A stretch of DNA of 64,000 nucleotides from Algoriphagus limi (GTDB taxonomy: Bacteria; Bacteroidota; Bacteroidia; Cytophagales; Cyclobacteriaceae): positions 992,001-1,056,000 of the forward strand of contig NZ_JANWGH010000001.1 in the NCBI RefSeq assembly GCF_024919275.1, given 5' to 3'. The notes beneath the pieces were generated by a model, which was given only the letters and a program-made list of their open reading frames with translations, had not been told where the DNA came from and searched no databases. Within the stretch, counting starts at the first letter, position 1. Each line of letters starts with the position of its first letter. The translations under genes were made by a program, and so were the position numbers. This document shows positions 1 through 8,327 of this stretch, in pieces.

Positions 1-69
1 CGATTGAGAATATCCCGCGATTGAAATTGTCCAAAAAATAATCCCGATAATAATCACTTTGAATCGCAT
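1..69 (-). CDS. N-terminus of a secreted protein, cut by the window edge
   Basis: An ATG on the minus strand (complement of 67-69) opens a frame that stays open to base 1. Its 23 codons read as a classic Sec signal peptide: MRFK, then a hydrophobic run VIIIGIIFWTISIAGYS, then QS, where cleavage after the small residues would be expected. It lies divergent to the ThuA-like gene, with about 50 bp between the two starts. Only the export signal is visible, so the mature product cannot be named. A chance frame of this kind is possible, but the charge-hydrophobic-polar pattern is typical of real exported proteins in this phylum. Confidence 0.6.
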   Translation of the reverse strand, partial: MRFKVIIIGIIFWTISIAGYSQS

Positions 70-121
70 GGTATTTTATTGAAATTGGAAATCAGTTGAT
101 CTAAACAAAAGCTACTAAACT

Positions 122-1078
122 TTGAGAACTTTCAGAATTAATTCCCTCATAAGCTTCCAGATAATTCTAGGATTATCGATCCTGTTTAAATTCCAAAACT
201 CCTATTCCCAAGACCTACCCGAAGTTCCATTTGATGAAACATGGATTCAAAAAATTGAAGAACAAGCCCCTTCCAAGACAAGATTTCCTTTTTCAAAAAA
301 GAAAAGTGTTTTGGTTTTTTCGCTACATACTGGTTTCGAGCATTGGGTAATTCCGCATACAGAAGAAATAATCAAAATATTGGGTGAGAAATCTGGGGCT
401 TTTGAAGTGATGGGATCAAAAGATATCAGCCAATTTGAATTGGAAAATCTAAAGGGTTTCGATGCAATTGTCTTAAACAACACCTGCTCCAAGCCAGATC
501 ATCGAAATCTGTTTTGGGATCAATTGAGTAATGAATCCGACGAAGATTCAGTCATCTTGATGAAAAAGGCACTTCAACTAGAAAGAAACCTGATTGATTA
601 TGTGAAATCCGGCGGAGGATTAATGGTTCTTCACGGCGGAATTACGACACAAAATAAATCCATGGAGTTTAGTGATTTAGTGGGTGGTAGTTTTGATTAT
701 CATCCACCTCAGCAAGTCATTGAAGTACGGGTAGAAGATCCAAAACATCCATTGACCCAAGCTTTTTCTTCTGGAAGCTTCACTCATGTAGATGAACCAT
801 ATTTCTACATGAATGCCTATGAAAAGAAGGATTTTCGCCCTCTCCTATACTTCAACAATCAGGAAATCAAAAATCAGCGGAAAGGACAAGAGAAAATTAA
901 CGGCAAAACTTATGCTGCCTGGATTCGATCAGAAGGAAAAGGAAAGGTATTCTATGCAGCACCTTCCCATAATGCCCAAAGTTTTGAAAACCCCAAGTTG
1001 CTTCAGTTTTTCTTAGATGGACTTCAATATTTGGTCGGAGATGTAGCTTGCGATGATTCTCCTATTCAAACTCAATAA
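122..1078 (+). CDS. ThuA-like domain protein, secreted
   Basis: The product is 318 residues. It begins with a signal peptide (to about residue 29, ending SYSQ) followed by a ThuA-like, glutamine-amidotransferase-fold domain (about 60-305). Family-typical segments include VLVFSLHTGFEHW near the start and GGGLMVLHGG around residue 170. ThuA-like proteins are common in Bacteroidota and Planctomycetes, often near sugar or glycoside catabolism, and their reaction is poorly defined. The start is uncertain. TTG at 122 is the only conventional start downstream of an in-frame stop at 116-118, and it sits inside a sequence resembling the phylum -7 promoter box. Domain call firm, exact role unknown. Confidence 0.8.
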   Translation: MRTFRINSLISFQIILGLSILFKFQNSYSQDLPEVPFDETWIQKIEEQAPSKTRFPFSKKKSVLVFSLHTGFEHWVIPHTEEIIKILGEKSGAFEVMGSKDISQFELENLKGFDAIVLNNTCSKPDHRNLFWDQLSNESDEDSVILMKKALQLERNLIDYVKSGGGLMVLHGGITTQNKSMEFSDLVGGSFDYHPPQQVIEVRVEDPKHPLTQAFSSGSFTHVDEPYFYMNAYEKKDFRPLLYFNNQEIKNQRKGQEKINGKTYAAWIRSEGKGKVFYAAPSHNAQSFENPKLLQFFLDGLQYLVGDVACDDSPIQTQ

Positions 1079-1079
1079 A

Positions 1080-2327
1080 TCAATGAGTAGGCATGTAAGA
1101 ATGAATTACGGCCTCAGCAGCTATCCTTCCTGAAGTCATAGCAGCATTTATCGATCCATTCAGCAAATAGTCACCAGCCAAATAAACCTGATCTGAAATT
1201 TTAGACTGGGTAAATGGAATGGAGTTCTTCAAATCATTCACATGAGGCAAAGCATAATTGATTTGATAGCTTTTGATAAACTTAAAGAAATCAGCTTTGA
1301 TCCCTGAAATTCTACTCAATTCCTTCTGAACTTCTCGAATCAATTCTTTCTCATCCAAATCCGATTCTAATACAGTCACAGAAAGAAGCGCTTTTCCTTC
1401 TTTACTATATGCTGGTGAAACATCATCCATAAACACAATATTATTGACGAGGTGATCACCCGGAACTAAGCCGATCATAGGGCGAGCCAAAAAGGATTTT
1501 TGAAGGGAAAAGTACAGGTTAATCACCGATTGAGGAGGAGCAAATTGACCTTGAAGCTGCTTCATCACTTTATCTGGCTGCACTGCAATAATGATTCGAT
1601 CCGCTTCTAACTTCTCCCCATTCTTAAGGAAAATCGTTGACCCCTGAACTTCTTCTACAGGATGATTGAAATAAATCTGAGTTGAACTCAATTGCTCTCG
1701 GATCATAGCGGGGATTTCACCCATTCCTTTTTCTGGAATGGCAGCATGCCCAATTGCAAACATTTTGAAAACAAACTCAAACATTCGGGAGGAGGTATTC
1801 ATATGCTTTTCCAAGAAAATCCCTCTAAAAAACGGCTTAAAAAAATTTTCTATGATCTGATCAGAAAACCCATAATCCTTTAAATACTGATGGGTAGGTT
1901 TATTCTTTGAATTAAAAATATCATCAACACTCTTTTGCTTCAGATCTTGAGTCAGGGTAAACATTTTCACCTTGTCCATAAAGGTTCCCACTTTTGAAAA
2001 AGCCATACTAACCACTTTCAATGGATTCCTCATGGGATCTGAGATGATGTAGGATTCATTTTCGCCTAAAATGACGGCTCCCGGATCAAATTTCTTGAGA
2101 TGAAGCGCCTGGAAATCCAAGTATTTCTTGGCTTCTGGATATGCGGTATTCAAAACCTGAAACCCATGATCCAACAAAAACCCATCTACTTCATCAGTTT
2201 TCATTCGGCCACCAATCCGGTCTGTAGCCTCTAAAATAATAGGTTGGAATCCGGATCTTTCTAATTCCAATGCAGCAATCAAACCGGACAAGCCAGCTCC
2301 GATAATGTAAATTTTTTCTTCTCTCAT
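1080..2327 (-). CDS. FAD-dependent amine oxidase/desaturase-like oxidoreductase
   Basis: The product is 415 residues with an N-terminal dinucleotide-binding motif GAGLSGL (G10, G12, G15). A conserved acidic residue follows in the IILEATDRIGGRM segment, where the GG-R motif is typical of the amine oxidase/protoporphyrinogen oxidase/phytoene desaturase superfamily. The C-terminal VYLAGDYLLNGSINAAMTSG is the second FAD-contact motif. No signal peptide is present, so it is probably cytosolic. The stop lies one base past the stop of the convergent ThuA-like gene. The substrate cannot be read from sequence; plant and bacterial relatives are often annotated simply as NAD(P)/FAD-dependent oxidoreductases. 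Confidence 0.85.
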   Translation of the reverse strand: MREEKIYIIGAGLSGLIAALELERSGFQPIILEATDRIGGRMKTDEVDGFLLDHGFQVLNTAYPEAKKYLDFQALHLKKFDPGAVILGENESYIISDPMRNPLKVVSMAFSKVGTFMDKVKMFTLTQDLKQKSVDDIFNSKNKPTHQYLKDYGFSDQIIENFFKPFFRGIFLEKHMNTSSRMFEFVFKMFAIGHAAIPEKGMGEIPAMIREQLSSTQIYFNHPVEEVQGSTIFLKNGEKLEADRIIIAVQPDKVMKQLQGQFAPPQSVINLYFSLQKSFLARPMIGLVPGDHLVNNIVFMDDVSPAYSKEGKALLSVTVLESDLDEKELIREVQKELSRISGIKADFFKFIKSYQINYALPHVNDLKNSIPFTQSKISDQVYLAGDYLLNGSINAAMTSGRIAAEAVIHSYMPTH

Positions 2328-2490
2328 AGTTTACTGGGTAAAATTGCACAAAACAATTTTGTCTAGAAAGTGCTAATTTCTATTCATCAATAACTGAGGA
2401 CAGGTCAAAGAGTTTGGCTTATGTTGAACAAATCCATCAATGGTTTCAGCCAATTCAAAGGTTTTTCTTAAAATCACAAAAAAATCCAAA

Positions 2491-3705
2491 ATGAAGAATT
2501 TACTCCTACTTGCTTTCATCCTATTAGTTGGTTTCTCTCAAGTCAATGCCCAAATCTACTTTCCTGAAAAAGCGAATTGGGAGAAAAAATCTCCTGAAGA
2601 GCTTAATCTAAACCCAGATAAAATTCAGGAAGCAATCGATTTTGCTATTTCTCACGAAAGTGATGCAAATCCAAATTTAAAAATCGCGCATTATGAAAGT
2701 GCCTTTGGAAGGGAACCTTTTGGGTATCCTATTGGACCAATGAAAACCCGTGGGCCAGCTACTGGATTAATCATTTATAAAGGATATGTGGTGGGTCAAT
2801 GGGGTGATCCTAATCGAGTGGATTTGACTTTTTCAGTAGCGAAAAGTTTCTTATCGACTACAGCAGGGCTTGCCGTAGAAGAAGGACTGATTCGTAGCGA
2901 GCATGATTTGGTTTATCCTTACATGGCTCCTATTTATCCTTATCAGCCTGAGCGTCTAGCCATGAACAAGGCCGATCATTTTGAAGAAGAAGATGTTTTT
3001 GAACTTTTTGACACAGAGCATAACCGAAAAATAACCTGGGATCATCTCTTAAGGCAAACTTCTGATTGGGAAGGAAGTCTTTGGGGAAAACCTGATTGGG
3101 CGGATCGTCCAGCAGAAGGTGTAGCACAAAAGCGTGCCAGACCTCAAAATGAACCAGGAAGCAAGTATGAATACAATGATACTCGAGTAAATGTCTTAGC
3201 TCTTGCGCTTTTGAATATTTGGCGAAAGCCACTTCCAATCGTACTGAAAGAAAAAATCATGGACCCAATTGGAGCAAGTGATACTTGGAGATGGACAGGT
3301 TATGAAAACTCCTTTATTGTTTTGGATGGACAAATCGTCCAATCAGTTAGTGGAGGTTCCCACTGGGGAGGTGGTATGATGCTTTCAGCTTGGGACCAAG
3401 CCAGATTTGGGTATTTGACCCTTAGAAATGGTAATTGGAATGGAAAACAATTAATCCCTGAAGAATGGATCAAAAAGTCTAAAACCCCAACACCTGCAAA
3501 TCCGGGTTATGGTTTCATGAACTATTTCTTGAATCAAGATAAGCAACAAGTACCTGCCGCTCCTGAAACTGCCTTTTTGCATATTGGTGCAGGAACCAAC
3601 ATGATTTATGTTGATCCTGAAAATGATTTGGTGATTGTGGCAAGATGGATTCCAAATGGAGACAAAGCTGAATTGGTCCGATTAGTTTTAGAAAGTATCC
3701 AATAA
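2491..3705 (+). CDS. Serine hydrolase, beta-lactamase/class C-like family, exported
   Basis: The chosen start gives 404 residues opening with MKNLLLLAFILLVGFSQVNAQ, a good signal peptide. The longer frame from 2440 would bury this signal behind 17 polar residues and is not preferred. The nucleophile motif SVAK (Ser115, Lys118) is the SxxK of penicillin-binding protein/beta-lactamase-fold hydrolases. A YEYND segment mid-protein can supply the tyrosine, and HIG near residue 365 matches the third motif (HxG). These families include esterases, D-aminopeptidases and 6-aminohexanoate-dimer hydrolases; the sequence does not decide which. It is probably periplasmic. The ABM-like gene follows 11 bp later and may be co-transcribed. 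Confidence 0.85.
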   Translation: MKNLLLLAFILLVGFSQVNAQIYFPEKANWEKKSPEELNLNPDKIQEAIDFAISHESDANPNLKIAHYESAFGREPFGYPIGPMKTRGPATGLIIYKGYVVGQWGDPNRVDLTFSVAKSFLSTTAGLAVEEGLIRSEHDLVYPYMAPIYPYQPERLAMNKADHFEEEDVFELFDTEHNRKITWDHLLRQTSDWEGSLWGKPDWADRPAEGVAQKRARPQNEPGSKYEYNDTRVNVLALALLNIWRKPLPIVLKEKIMDPIGASDTWRWTGYENSFIVLDGQIVQSVSGGSHWGGGMMLSAWDQARFGYLTLRNGNWNGKQLIPEEWIKKSKTPTPANPGYGFMNYFLNQDKQQVPAAPETAFLHIGAGTNMIYVDPENDLVIVARWIPNGDKAELVRLVLESIQ

Positions 3706-3716
3706 TTGCGCTTCAA

Positions 3717-4034
3717 ATGATTGCTTCTACTCCAAATCCGCCCTATTACGCGGTGATTTTCACAAATTATTTAACTGAAAATCAAGATGGATACCATGAA
3801 ATGGCTGAACACATGGTGGAATTGGCAAAGGAGCAATCGGGCTATTTAGGACATGAAAGTGTGCGAGACCAAATGGGAATTACGATTAGCTATTGGAAAG
3901 ACTTAGAGTCCATCAAAAAGTGGAAAGAAGTAGCTGAACATCAATTAGCCCAGAAACTAGGCAAAGAAAAATGGTATCAATCCTTCAAAACGAGAATCTG
4001 CTTGGTGGAAAAGGATTATGGATTTGAGCGGTAA
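3717..4034 (+). CDS. Antibiotic biosynthesis monooxygenase (ABM) family protein
   Basis: This 105-residue protein fits the dimeric alpha/beta-barrel ABM family. Features are an N-terminal strand YYAVIFTNYL, a helix containing MAEHMVELAKEQSGYLGHESVRD, and then ISYWKDLESIKKWK, the usual W-x-D/S-x3-W pattern of YqjZ-like members. Members range from quinol monooxygenases to haem-degrading enzymes and proteins of unknown role, so no substrate is assigned. There is no export signal. It lies directly behind the serine hydrolase, and its stop is 5 bp from the convergent membrane-protein gene. Confidence 0.8.
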   Translation: MIASTPNPPYYAVIFTNYLTENQDGYHEMAEHMVELAKEQSGYLGHESVRDQMGITISYWKDLESIKKWKEVAEHQLAQKLGKEKWYQSFKTRICLVEKDYGFER

Positions 4035-4039
4035 GCTAT

Positions 4040-4543
4040 TTAAAAAGCATACCCAAAACTGATTCCTACAGATAGTGGCCAAAAGAATTCACTTGTGAAT
4101 ACAGGAGTTAAAGAAGCTCTGAATAAAAACCCACCATCCACAGGTTCTCGACGATAGCCAAAAACCATTGTTCCCACGAAACCATCACCCACAGTTCGGG
4201 AATCTCCGACAGTAAAATTATTGTTTTTATCGGCTCCCCTGAGATAGGTACCTCCCATTCCTACTTCGAAATATTTCCCTTCCTTCCCTAATAAGTAATT
4301 CAATCCTAAAGGAATGGTGGCTAATGAACTTCCGTCTATAGCGAAATAAGAAACGCCTGCTTTAAAACCTAATCCATCAAATCGGTTTGAAAATCGCTGA
4401 TCATAATTGAAAGAGTACATGATCCCGTTTCCAAATAATTCCACATAGACTCCTCTACTTTTTTCCCTTTCGGAGGATTGTGCTTGAGCAAAGAATTGAA
4501 ATCCTAGCAAAACCAGGAATACTAAAATGTATTTTTTCATCAA
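4040..4543 (-). CDS. Small outer-membrane beta-barrel-like protein (paralogue 1)
   Basis: This 167-residue protein has a signal peptide (to about residue 21, QAQ) and then short amphipathic strands rich in G, Y and F. It ends VGISFGYAF, and an aromatic C-terminus is typical of outer-membrane barrels. Recurring segments such as YSFNYDQRF, KYFEVGMGGTY and GFLFRASLTPVF also occur, in the same order, in the gene immediately upstream, so the two are tandem paralogues. No enzymatic motif is seen. A role as a small barrel of unknown function is an inference from composition. Confidence 0.6.
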   Translation of the reverse strand: MMKKYILVFLVLLGFQFFAQAQSSEREKSRGVYVELFGNGIMYSFNYDQRFSNRFDGLGFKAGVSYFAIDGSSLATIPLGLNYLLGKEGKYFEVGMGGTYLRGADKNNNFTVGDSRTVGDGFVGTMVFGYRREPVDGGFLFRASLTPVFTSEFFWPLSVGISFGYAF

Positions 4544-4549
4544 TCCACC

Positions 4550-5125
4550 TTAAAAAGCATACCCCAAACCTACACCTGCATACAAAGGCCAAAATCCATT
4601 GTTGTTGAAGATGGGATTTAAACTGATCTTCCACATAAACCCACCATCCACGGGGATTCTACGATACCCAAAATTCATGGTTCCCATCAAACTTGGAGAA
4701 CCGTCCACATCTAGAATAAAATTGTAATCATTTCCACCATAATTGGTGCAAACATATTGCCCTGTGTTTTGATCATAATACCCATCTAGACAATAGTAAT
4801 CTTCGCTTTGATTATCAAAGGCAAAAAAAGTTAAGCCAAAACCCATCTCAAAATAGTGAGGCCCCTTTCCATAAAGACGATTTGCCATCATGGGTAAAGA
4901 AAAAAAGGACTCTCCTCCAGAGAACGCATATCCACTTGCTCCAACACGAAGCCCCCAGGAATCCATTTTTTCCTTGTTGAATCGAAAATCATAATTGAAG
5001 CTGTAAGGCAATCCCGGACCACCCAATTCTACAAAAATAGATTGATAAGGTAAGCGAGTTGACTCTTGTGCTTGAATAGATCCTGCGAAAACAAGGATCG
5101 AAAGAATTAGAAGAAGTTTTTTCAT
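4550..5125 (-). CDS. Small outer-membrane beta-barrel-like protein (paralogue 2)
   Basis: This 191-residue protein has a signal peptide (MKKLLLILSILVFAGSIQAQ) and the same block order as its downstream neighbour: LPYSFNYDFRFN, HYFEMGFGLTFF, GYRRIPVDGGFMWKISLNPIF and the terminal GVGLGYAF. It carries an extra insert at about residues 110-137 rich in Tyr, Asp and Asn with two Cys, absent from the shorter copy. The pair is separated by 6 bp and is probably co-transcribed. A CGAAGGTA at 5190-5197, a near match to a -7 box on the minus strand, may mark its promoter. Function unknown. Confidence 0.6.
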   Translation of the reverse strand: MKKLLLILSILVFAGSIQAQESTRLPYQSIFVELGGPGLPYSFNYDFRFNKEKMDSWGLRVGASGYAFSGGESFFSLPMMANRLYGKGPHYFEMGFGLTFFAFDNQSEDYYCLDGYYDQNTGQYVCTNYGGNDYNFILDVDGSPSLMGTMNFGYRRIPVDGGFMWKISLNPIFNNNGFWPLYAGVGLGYAF

Positions 5126-5270
5126 AGGGATTAAAATCGTATCGTATTCAGGGTGGTGAACGTAATTGGGGATTTAAAGGATACTAAAACGAAGGTAATT
5201 TCTAATTAATGTTAAAGAAATAGCATTTTCTGAAAGCTCGTAATATTTCCATTATTTTAGTACTAAGTGA

Positions 5271-5864
5271 ATGAAAATGAGTCAGAAAAAAATCATATCT
5301 CTCTTTTCCATTTTCATGGGCTATTTGGCTCTTATGATTGGGCAGGCTTGTGTTCAAGAGCAGCTTCCTGATTTGTATGGCCGTTGTCCAGATCCACGAA
5401 ATGCGACAGCAACAGATTTAGAGGTAAAATATCTTCCCTACAGGAATGATCGATTTTCCACTTCATCAGATGTGGTTCCTTTGCAGGATTTTGAATTGGT
5501 CATTGAATTAGATTTTGAATTACTCAGCGAAAATTATGATACGGTATCAGGATTTGGTTTCGCCTATGCCCTTACATGTATCCCTCTTTACAATTTTCAA
5601 AACATCTCAAACATTACCATAACCCTAACTCAACCACTTGGCAACATTCAAGCAGGTTCAGATATTTCCTATCTTTTCAAAAACAGGGAAGACACTCCAC
5701 TTTCAGAAATTCGGGATTTCAGAAAGTTTGAAACCACCTTTGGACTAAAGTTCACCGGGGATTTAGCAAATAATTCTCAATTGCATACGAGAACCTACTT
5801 ATTTTTGAGAGATGGAAGACAGCTGATTTTTGATTCAACTTCTCCAATAATCACAACCAACTAG
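5271..5864 (+). CDS. Uncharacterised lipoprotein
   Basis: This 197-residue product has a lipoprotein-type signal with the lipobox ending GQAC (Cys27). The mature part opens with four closely placed features (QEQLPDLYGRCPDP) and is mostly beta-strand-like with alternating hydrophobics. It resembles Bacteroidota hypothetical lipoproteins known only from genome annotation; I do not recognise a catalytic motif. The next gene starts 3 bp after its stop, so the two are probably one transcript and the lipoprotein may act at the same membrane as that hydrolase. Confidence 0.6.
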   Translation: MKMSQKKIISLFSIFMGYLALMIGQACVQEQLPDLYGRCPDPRNATATDLEVKYLPYRNDRFSTSSDVVPLQDFELVIELDFELLSENYDTVSGFGFAYALTCIPLYNFQNISNITITLTQPLGNIQAGSDISYLFKNREDTPLSEIRDFRKFETTFGLKFTGDLANNSQLHTRTYLFLRDGRQLIFDSTSPIITTN

Positions 5865-5867
5865 ACT

Positions 5868-6929
5868 ATGATCCGGAAAATATTTCTTGTGTTTTTTTCT
5901 TTAGCAATGGTCATTGCTATCGTCTATATGCTTGGCCCTAAAGTGGAAAAGCAAGAGCTAATTGTTCATTATCCCGAAGTTCCCACTCGGGTCAATGAAC
6001 TGATTGACTATGTAAAAACACGAGAAGATACCGTCATCGGTCTCAAGGAAGGGAATGAAGCCTATATACAATGGGCAGATGAAAGTAATCCAAGAAAGAC
6101 CCCCTATTCTATTGTTTATATCCATGGATTTGGAGCAAGCCCTATGGAAGGTGACCCTGTGCATCGGTTTTTAGCGGAGCATTTTGGGGCAAATCTTTAC
6201 GTGACCCGACTTCCCGAACATGGAATTAGGCGAGAAAATGGAATGGAATATCTTTCTGCCCAAGCCTTGGTGGATGCAGCAGGAGAAGCTTATCAAATCG
6301 GAAAAAGCTTGGGAGATGAAGTCATTGTAGTGGGAACCTCAATGGGTGGAGCACTTACTTTGGTTCTAGCATCTCAGCAGCCTGACATCAAAGCTGTGGT
6401 GCTTTACTCTCCGGCAATCCGAGATAATGGGGAGAGATTGGAAGGCTTTTTCAGTCCATGGGCACAATGGATTATGGAAAAAACAATGATGGAAAATAAG
6501 GTTATTCATCAAAATCGAGAGGGTGAAAAAGCAGCCTATTGGTCCGAAGATTATCATATGAACGCCTACGAAAGTCTCGCTGTGCTACTTTACAGCATGA
6601 TGAACCAAAACACCTTTGAAAAAATTAACCAGCCCCTTTTCCTAGGCTACTATTACAAAAGTGATGAAGAGCAGGATCCGGTCGTTTCTGTACCAAAAAT
6701 GCTAGAAATGTATCAACAAATAGGAACGCCTGAAGAATTGAAAAGAGAAAGAGCTTTTCCTAAATCAGGAGATCACGTAATCGGTAGTTCCATCACCTCT
6801 GACGACTGGGAAGGTGTTTTATTTGAGACGATTGACTTTTTGGAAAATGTGGTGGGAATTCCTCCAAGTCCAAAATATCAACAAGAAGTGGAAGAATTGA
6901 TTGAAGCTAATTCCATGATGGAGAAATAA
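5868..6929 (+). CDS. Alpha/beta hydrolase, membrane-anchored esterase-like
   Basis: The product is 353 residues. Residues 7-23 form a signal anchor or signal peptide. The oxyanion-hole segment YIHGFGASP lies at 84-92, the nucleophile elbow GTSMGG (Ser158) follows, and GDHVIGSS near residue 304 provides the catalytic His. This is the layout of carboxylesterase/monoacylglycerol-lipase-like hydrolases. The substrate is unknown. The catalytic domain probably faces the periplasm if the N-terminal segment is an uncleaved anchor. It follows the lipoprotein gene by 3 bp and ends just ahead of a bidirectional terminator shared with xylA. Confidence 0.85.
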   Translation: MIRKIFLVFFSLAMVIAIVYMLGPKVEKQELIVHYPEVPTRVNELIDYVKTREDTVIGLKEGNEAYIQWADESNPRKTPYSIVYIHGFGASPMEGDPVHRFLAEHFGANLYVTRLPEHGIRRENGMEYLSAQALVDAAGEAYQIGKSLGDEVIVVGTSMGGALTLVLASQQPDIKAVVLYSPAIRDNGERLEGFFSPWAQWIMEKTMMENKVIHQNREGEKAAYWSEDYHMNAYESLAVLLYSMMNQNTFEKINQPLFLGYYYKSDEEQDPVVSVPKMLEMYQQIGTPEELKRERAFPKSGDHVIGSSITSDDWEGVLFETIDFLENVVGIPPSPKYQQEVEELIEANSMMEK

Positions 6930-6933
6930 AAAA

Positions 6934-6966
6934 AGCCCGCTGAAAAGTAATTCTGCGGGCTGATTT
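6934..6966. terminator. Bidirectional terminator between hydrolase gene and xylA
   Basis: AGCCCGC (6934-6940) pairs with GCGGGCT (6955-6961). It is flanked by an A-run on the left and a T-run on the right, so it can end transcription from both directions. Confidence 0.85.
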
Positions 6967-6979
6967 TTTGAATATTTAA

Positions 6980-8293
6980 TTAAATAAAGCGATTCAATAA
7001 ATTTTCATAGTACTCTTGCTTTCCACTTATTTGAGTAGGCTCACCTACTTCAGCTGCATAATTCCGAAGATCTTCCAAGGTTAATTTTCCTTCTTCGAAA
7101 TCTTTGCCTTTTCCAGCATCAAAACTTGAATAGCGCTGTTTTCTTCGCTCGAGATAATCAGATTTTTCCAAAATGTCATTTGCAATCAGCATTCCTCTTG
7201 CAAAGGCATCCATACTTCCGATATGAGCCAAAAACAAATCATCAGGATCGGTAGAGTTTCTTCTTATTTTTGCATCAAAATTCACTCCGCCACCTTTTAA
7301 GCCTCCGGAAGTTAATAACACCAACATAGCCTCAGTTAATTCTTGAAGATTCAAAGCAAATTGATCGGTATCCCAACCATTCTGATAGTCTCCTCGATTG
7401 GCATCAATACTTCCCAAAAGACCTGCATCCGCCGCTACCTGCAATTCATGTTGAAAGGTATGTCCTGCCAAAGTCGCGTGATTAACTTCGATATTTAATT
7501 TGAAATCCTTATCCAAACCATAATGTCTCAGGAATCCTATAACGGTTGCTGAATCGTAATCATATTGATGTTTTGTAGGCTCCATTGGTTTAGGCTCGAT
7601 GAAGAAAGTACCTTTAAACCCATTTTTTCGTGCATAATCGCGAGCAATGGAAAGGAATTTCGCCAAATGCTCTACCTCCCGATTCATGTCTGTATTGAGA
7701 AGAGACATGTATCCTTCTCTTCCTCCCCAGAACACATAATTCTCTCCTCCTAACTTGATGGTAGCATCCAGTGCATTTTTCACTTGAGCACCCGCCCAAG
7801 CAACCACATCAAAATTTGGATTGGTAGAAGCACCGTTCATGTAGCGGGGATTACTGAAAACATTGGCAGTACCCCAAAGCAATTTCACTCCTGTTTCCTT
7901 TTGCTTTTGAAGCGCATAATCTGTGATGATTTCCATCCGCTTTTCATATTCAGCTAAGGAACCTCCCTCATCAATCAAATCCACATCGTGAAAACAATAA
8001 TAAGGTGCTCCAATCTTAGTGATGAATTCAAAAGCGGCATCCATTTTATCTTTTGCTCGCTGAATCGCATCAGGGTTTTCATCCCAAGGATGTCTGATCG
8101 TACCAGGACCGAAAGGATCAGCACCTGTACCACAGAAGGAGTGCCAGTAAGCGATAGCAAACTTGAAGTGCTCCTTCATCGTTTTTCCACCAATCACTCG
8201 ATTTTCATCGTAATATCGAAAAGCAAGTGGATTGTCACTCTGAGGGCCTTCATACCCGATTTTTCCAATTTCCGGAAAATACAATTTTGACAT
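6980..8293 (-). CDS. xylA: Xylose isomerase
   Basis: XylA interconverts D-xylose and D-xylulose in the cytosol. The 437-residue length matches the longer class II enzymes. Signature segments are CFHDVDLID (catalytic His and Asp), FWGGREGY, a metal-ligand IEPKP segment and [17 protein letters not shown], followed by [13 protein letters not shown]. It is the last gene of a three-gene minus-strand operon, with xylulokinase 34 bp upstream, so transporter, isomerase and kinase together take xylose into the pentose phosphate pathway. No xylose-specific regulator gene is adjacent. Confidence 0.98.
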   Translation of the reverse strand: MSKLYFPEIGKIGYEGPQSDNPLAFRYYDENRVIGGKTMKEHFKFAIAYWHSFCGTGADPFGPGTIRHPWDENPDAIQRAKDKMDAAFEFITKIGAPYYCFHDVDLIDEGGSLAEYEKRMEIITDYALQKQKETGVKLLWGTANVFSNPRYMNGASTNPNFDVVAWAGAQVKNALDATIKLGGENYVFWGGREGYMSLLNTDMNREVEHLAKFLSIARDYARKNGFKGTFFIEPKPMEPTKHQYDYDSATVIGFLRHYGLDKDFKLNIEVNHATLAGHTFQHELQVAADAGLLGSIDANRGDYQNGWDTDQFALNLQELTEAMLVLLTSGGLKGGGVNFDAKIRRNSTDPDDLFLAHIGSMDAFARGMLIANDILEKSDYLERRKQRYSSFDAGKGKDFEEGKLTLEDLRNYAAEVGEPTQISGKQEYYENLLNRFI

Positions 8294-8327
8294 ATTGGTT
8301 ATTTTTAGGTTTGAGTTTATTGATCAA

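Noticed and set aside
2350-2364. Inverted repeat ACAAAA-CAA-TTTTGT near the FAD oxidoreductase start
   Set aside because: Short, A+T-rich, and likely by chance in this sequence; no supporting second copy.
2440-2490. Upstream in-frame ATG of the serine hydrolase
   Set aside because: It would place 17 polar residues before a good signal peptide; the ATG at 2491 is preferred.
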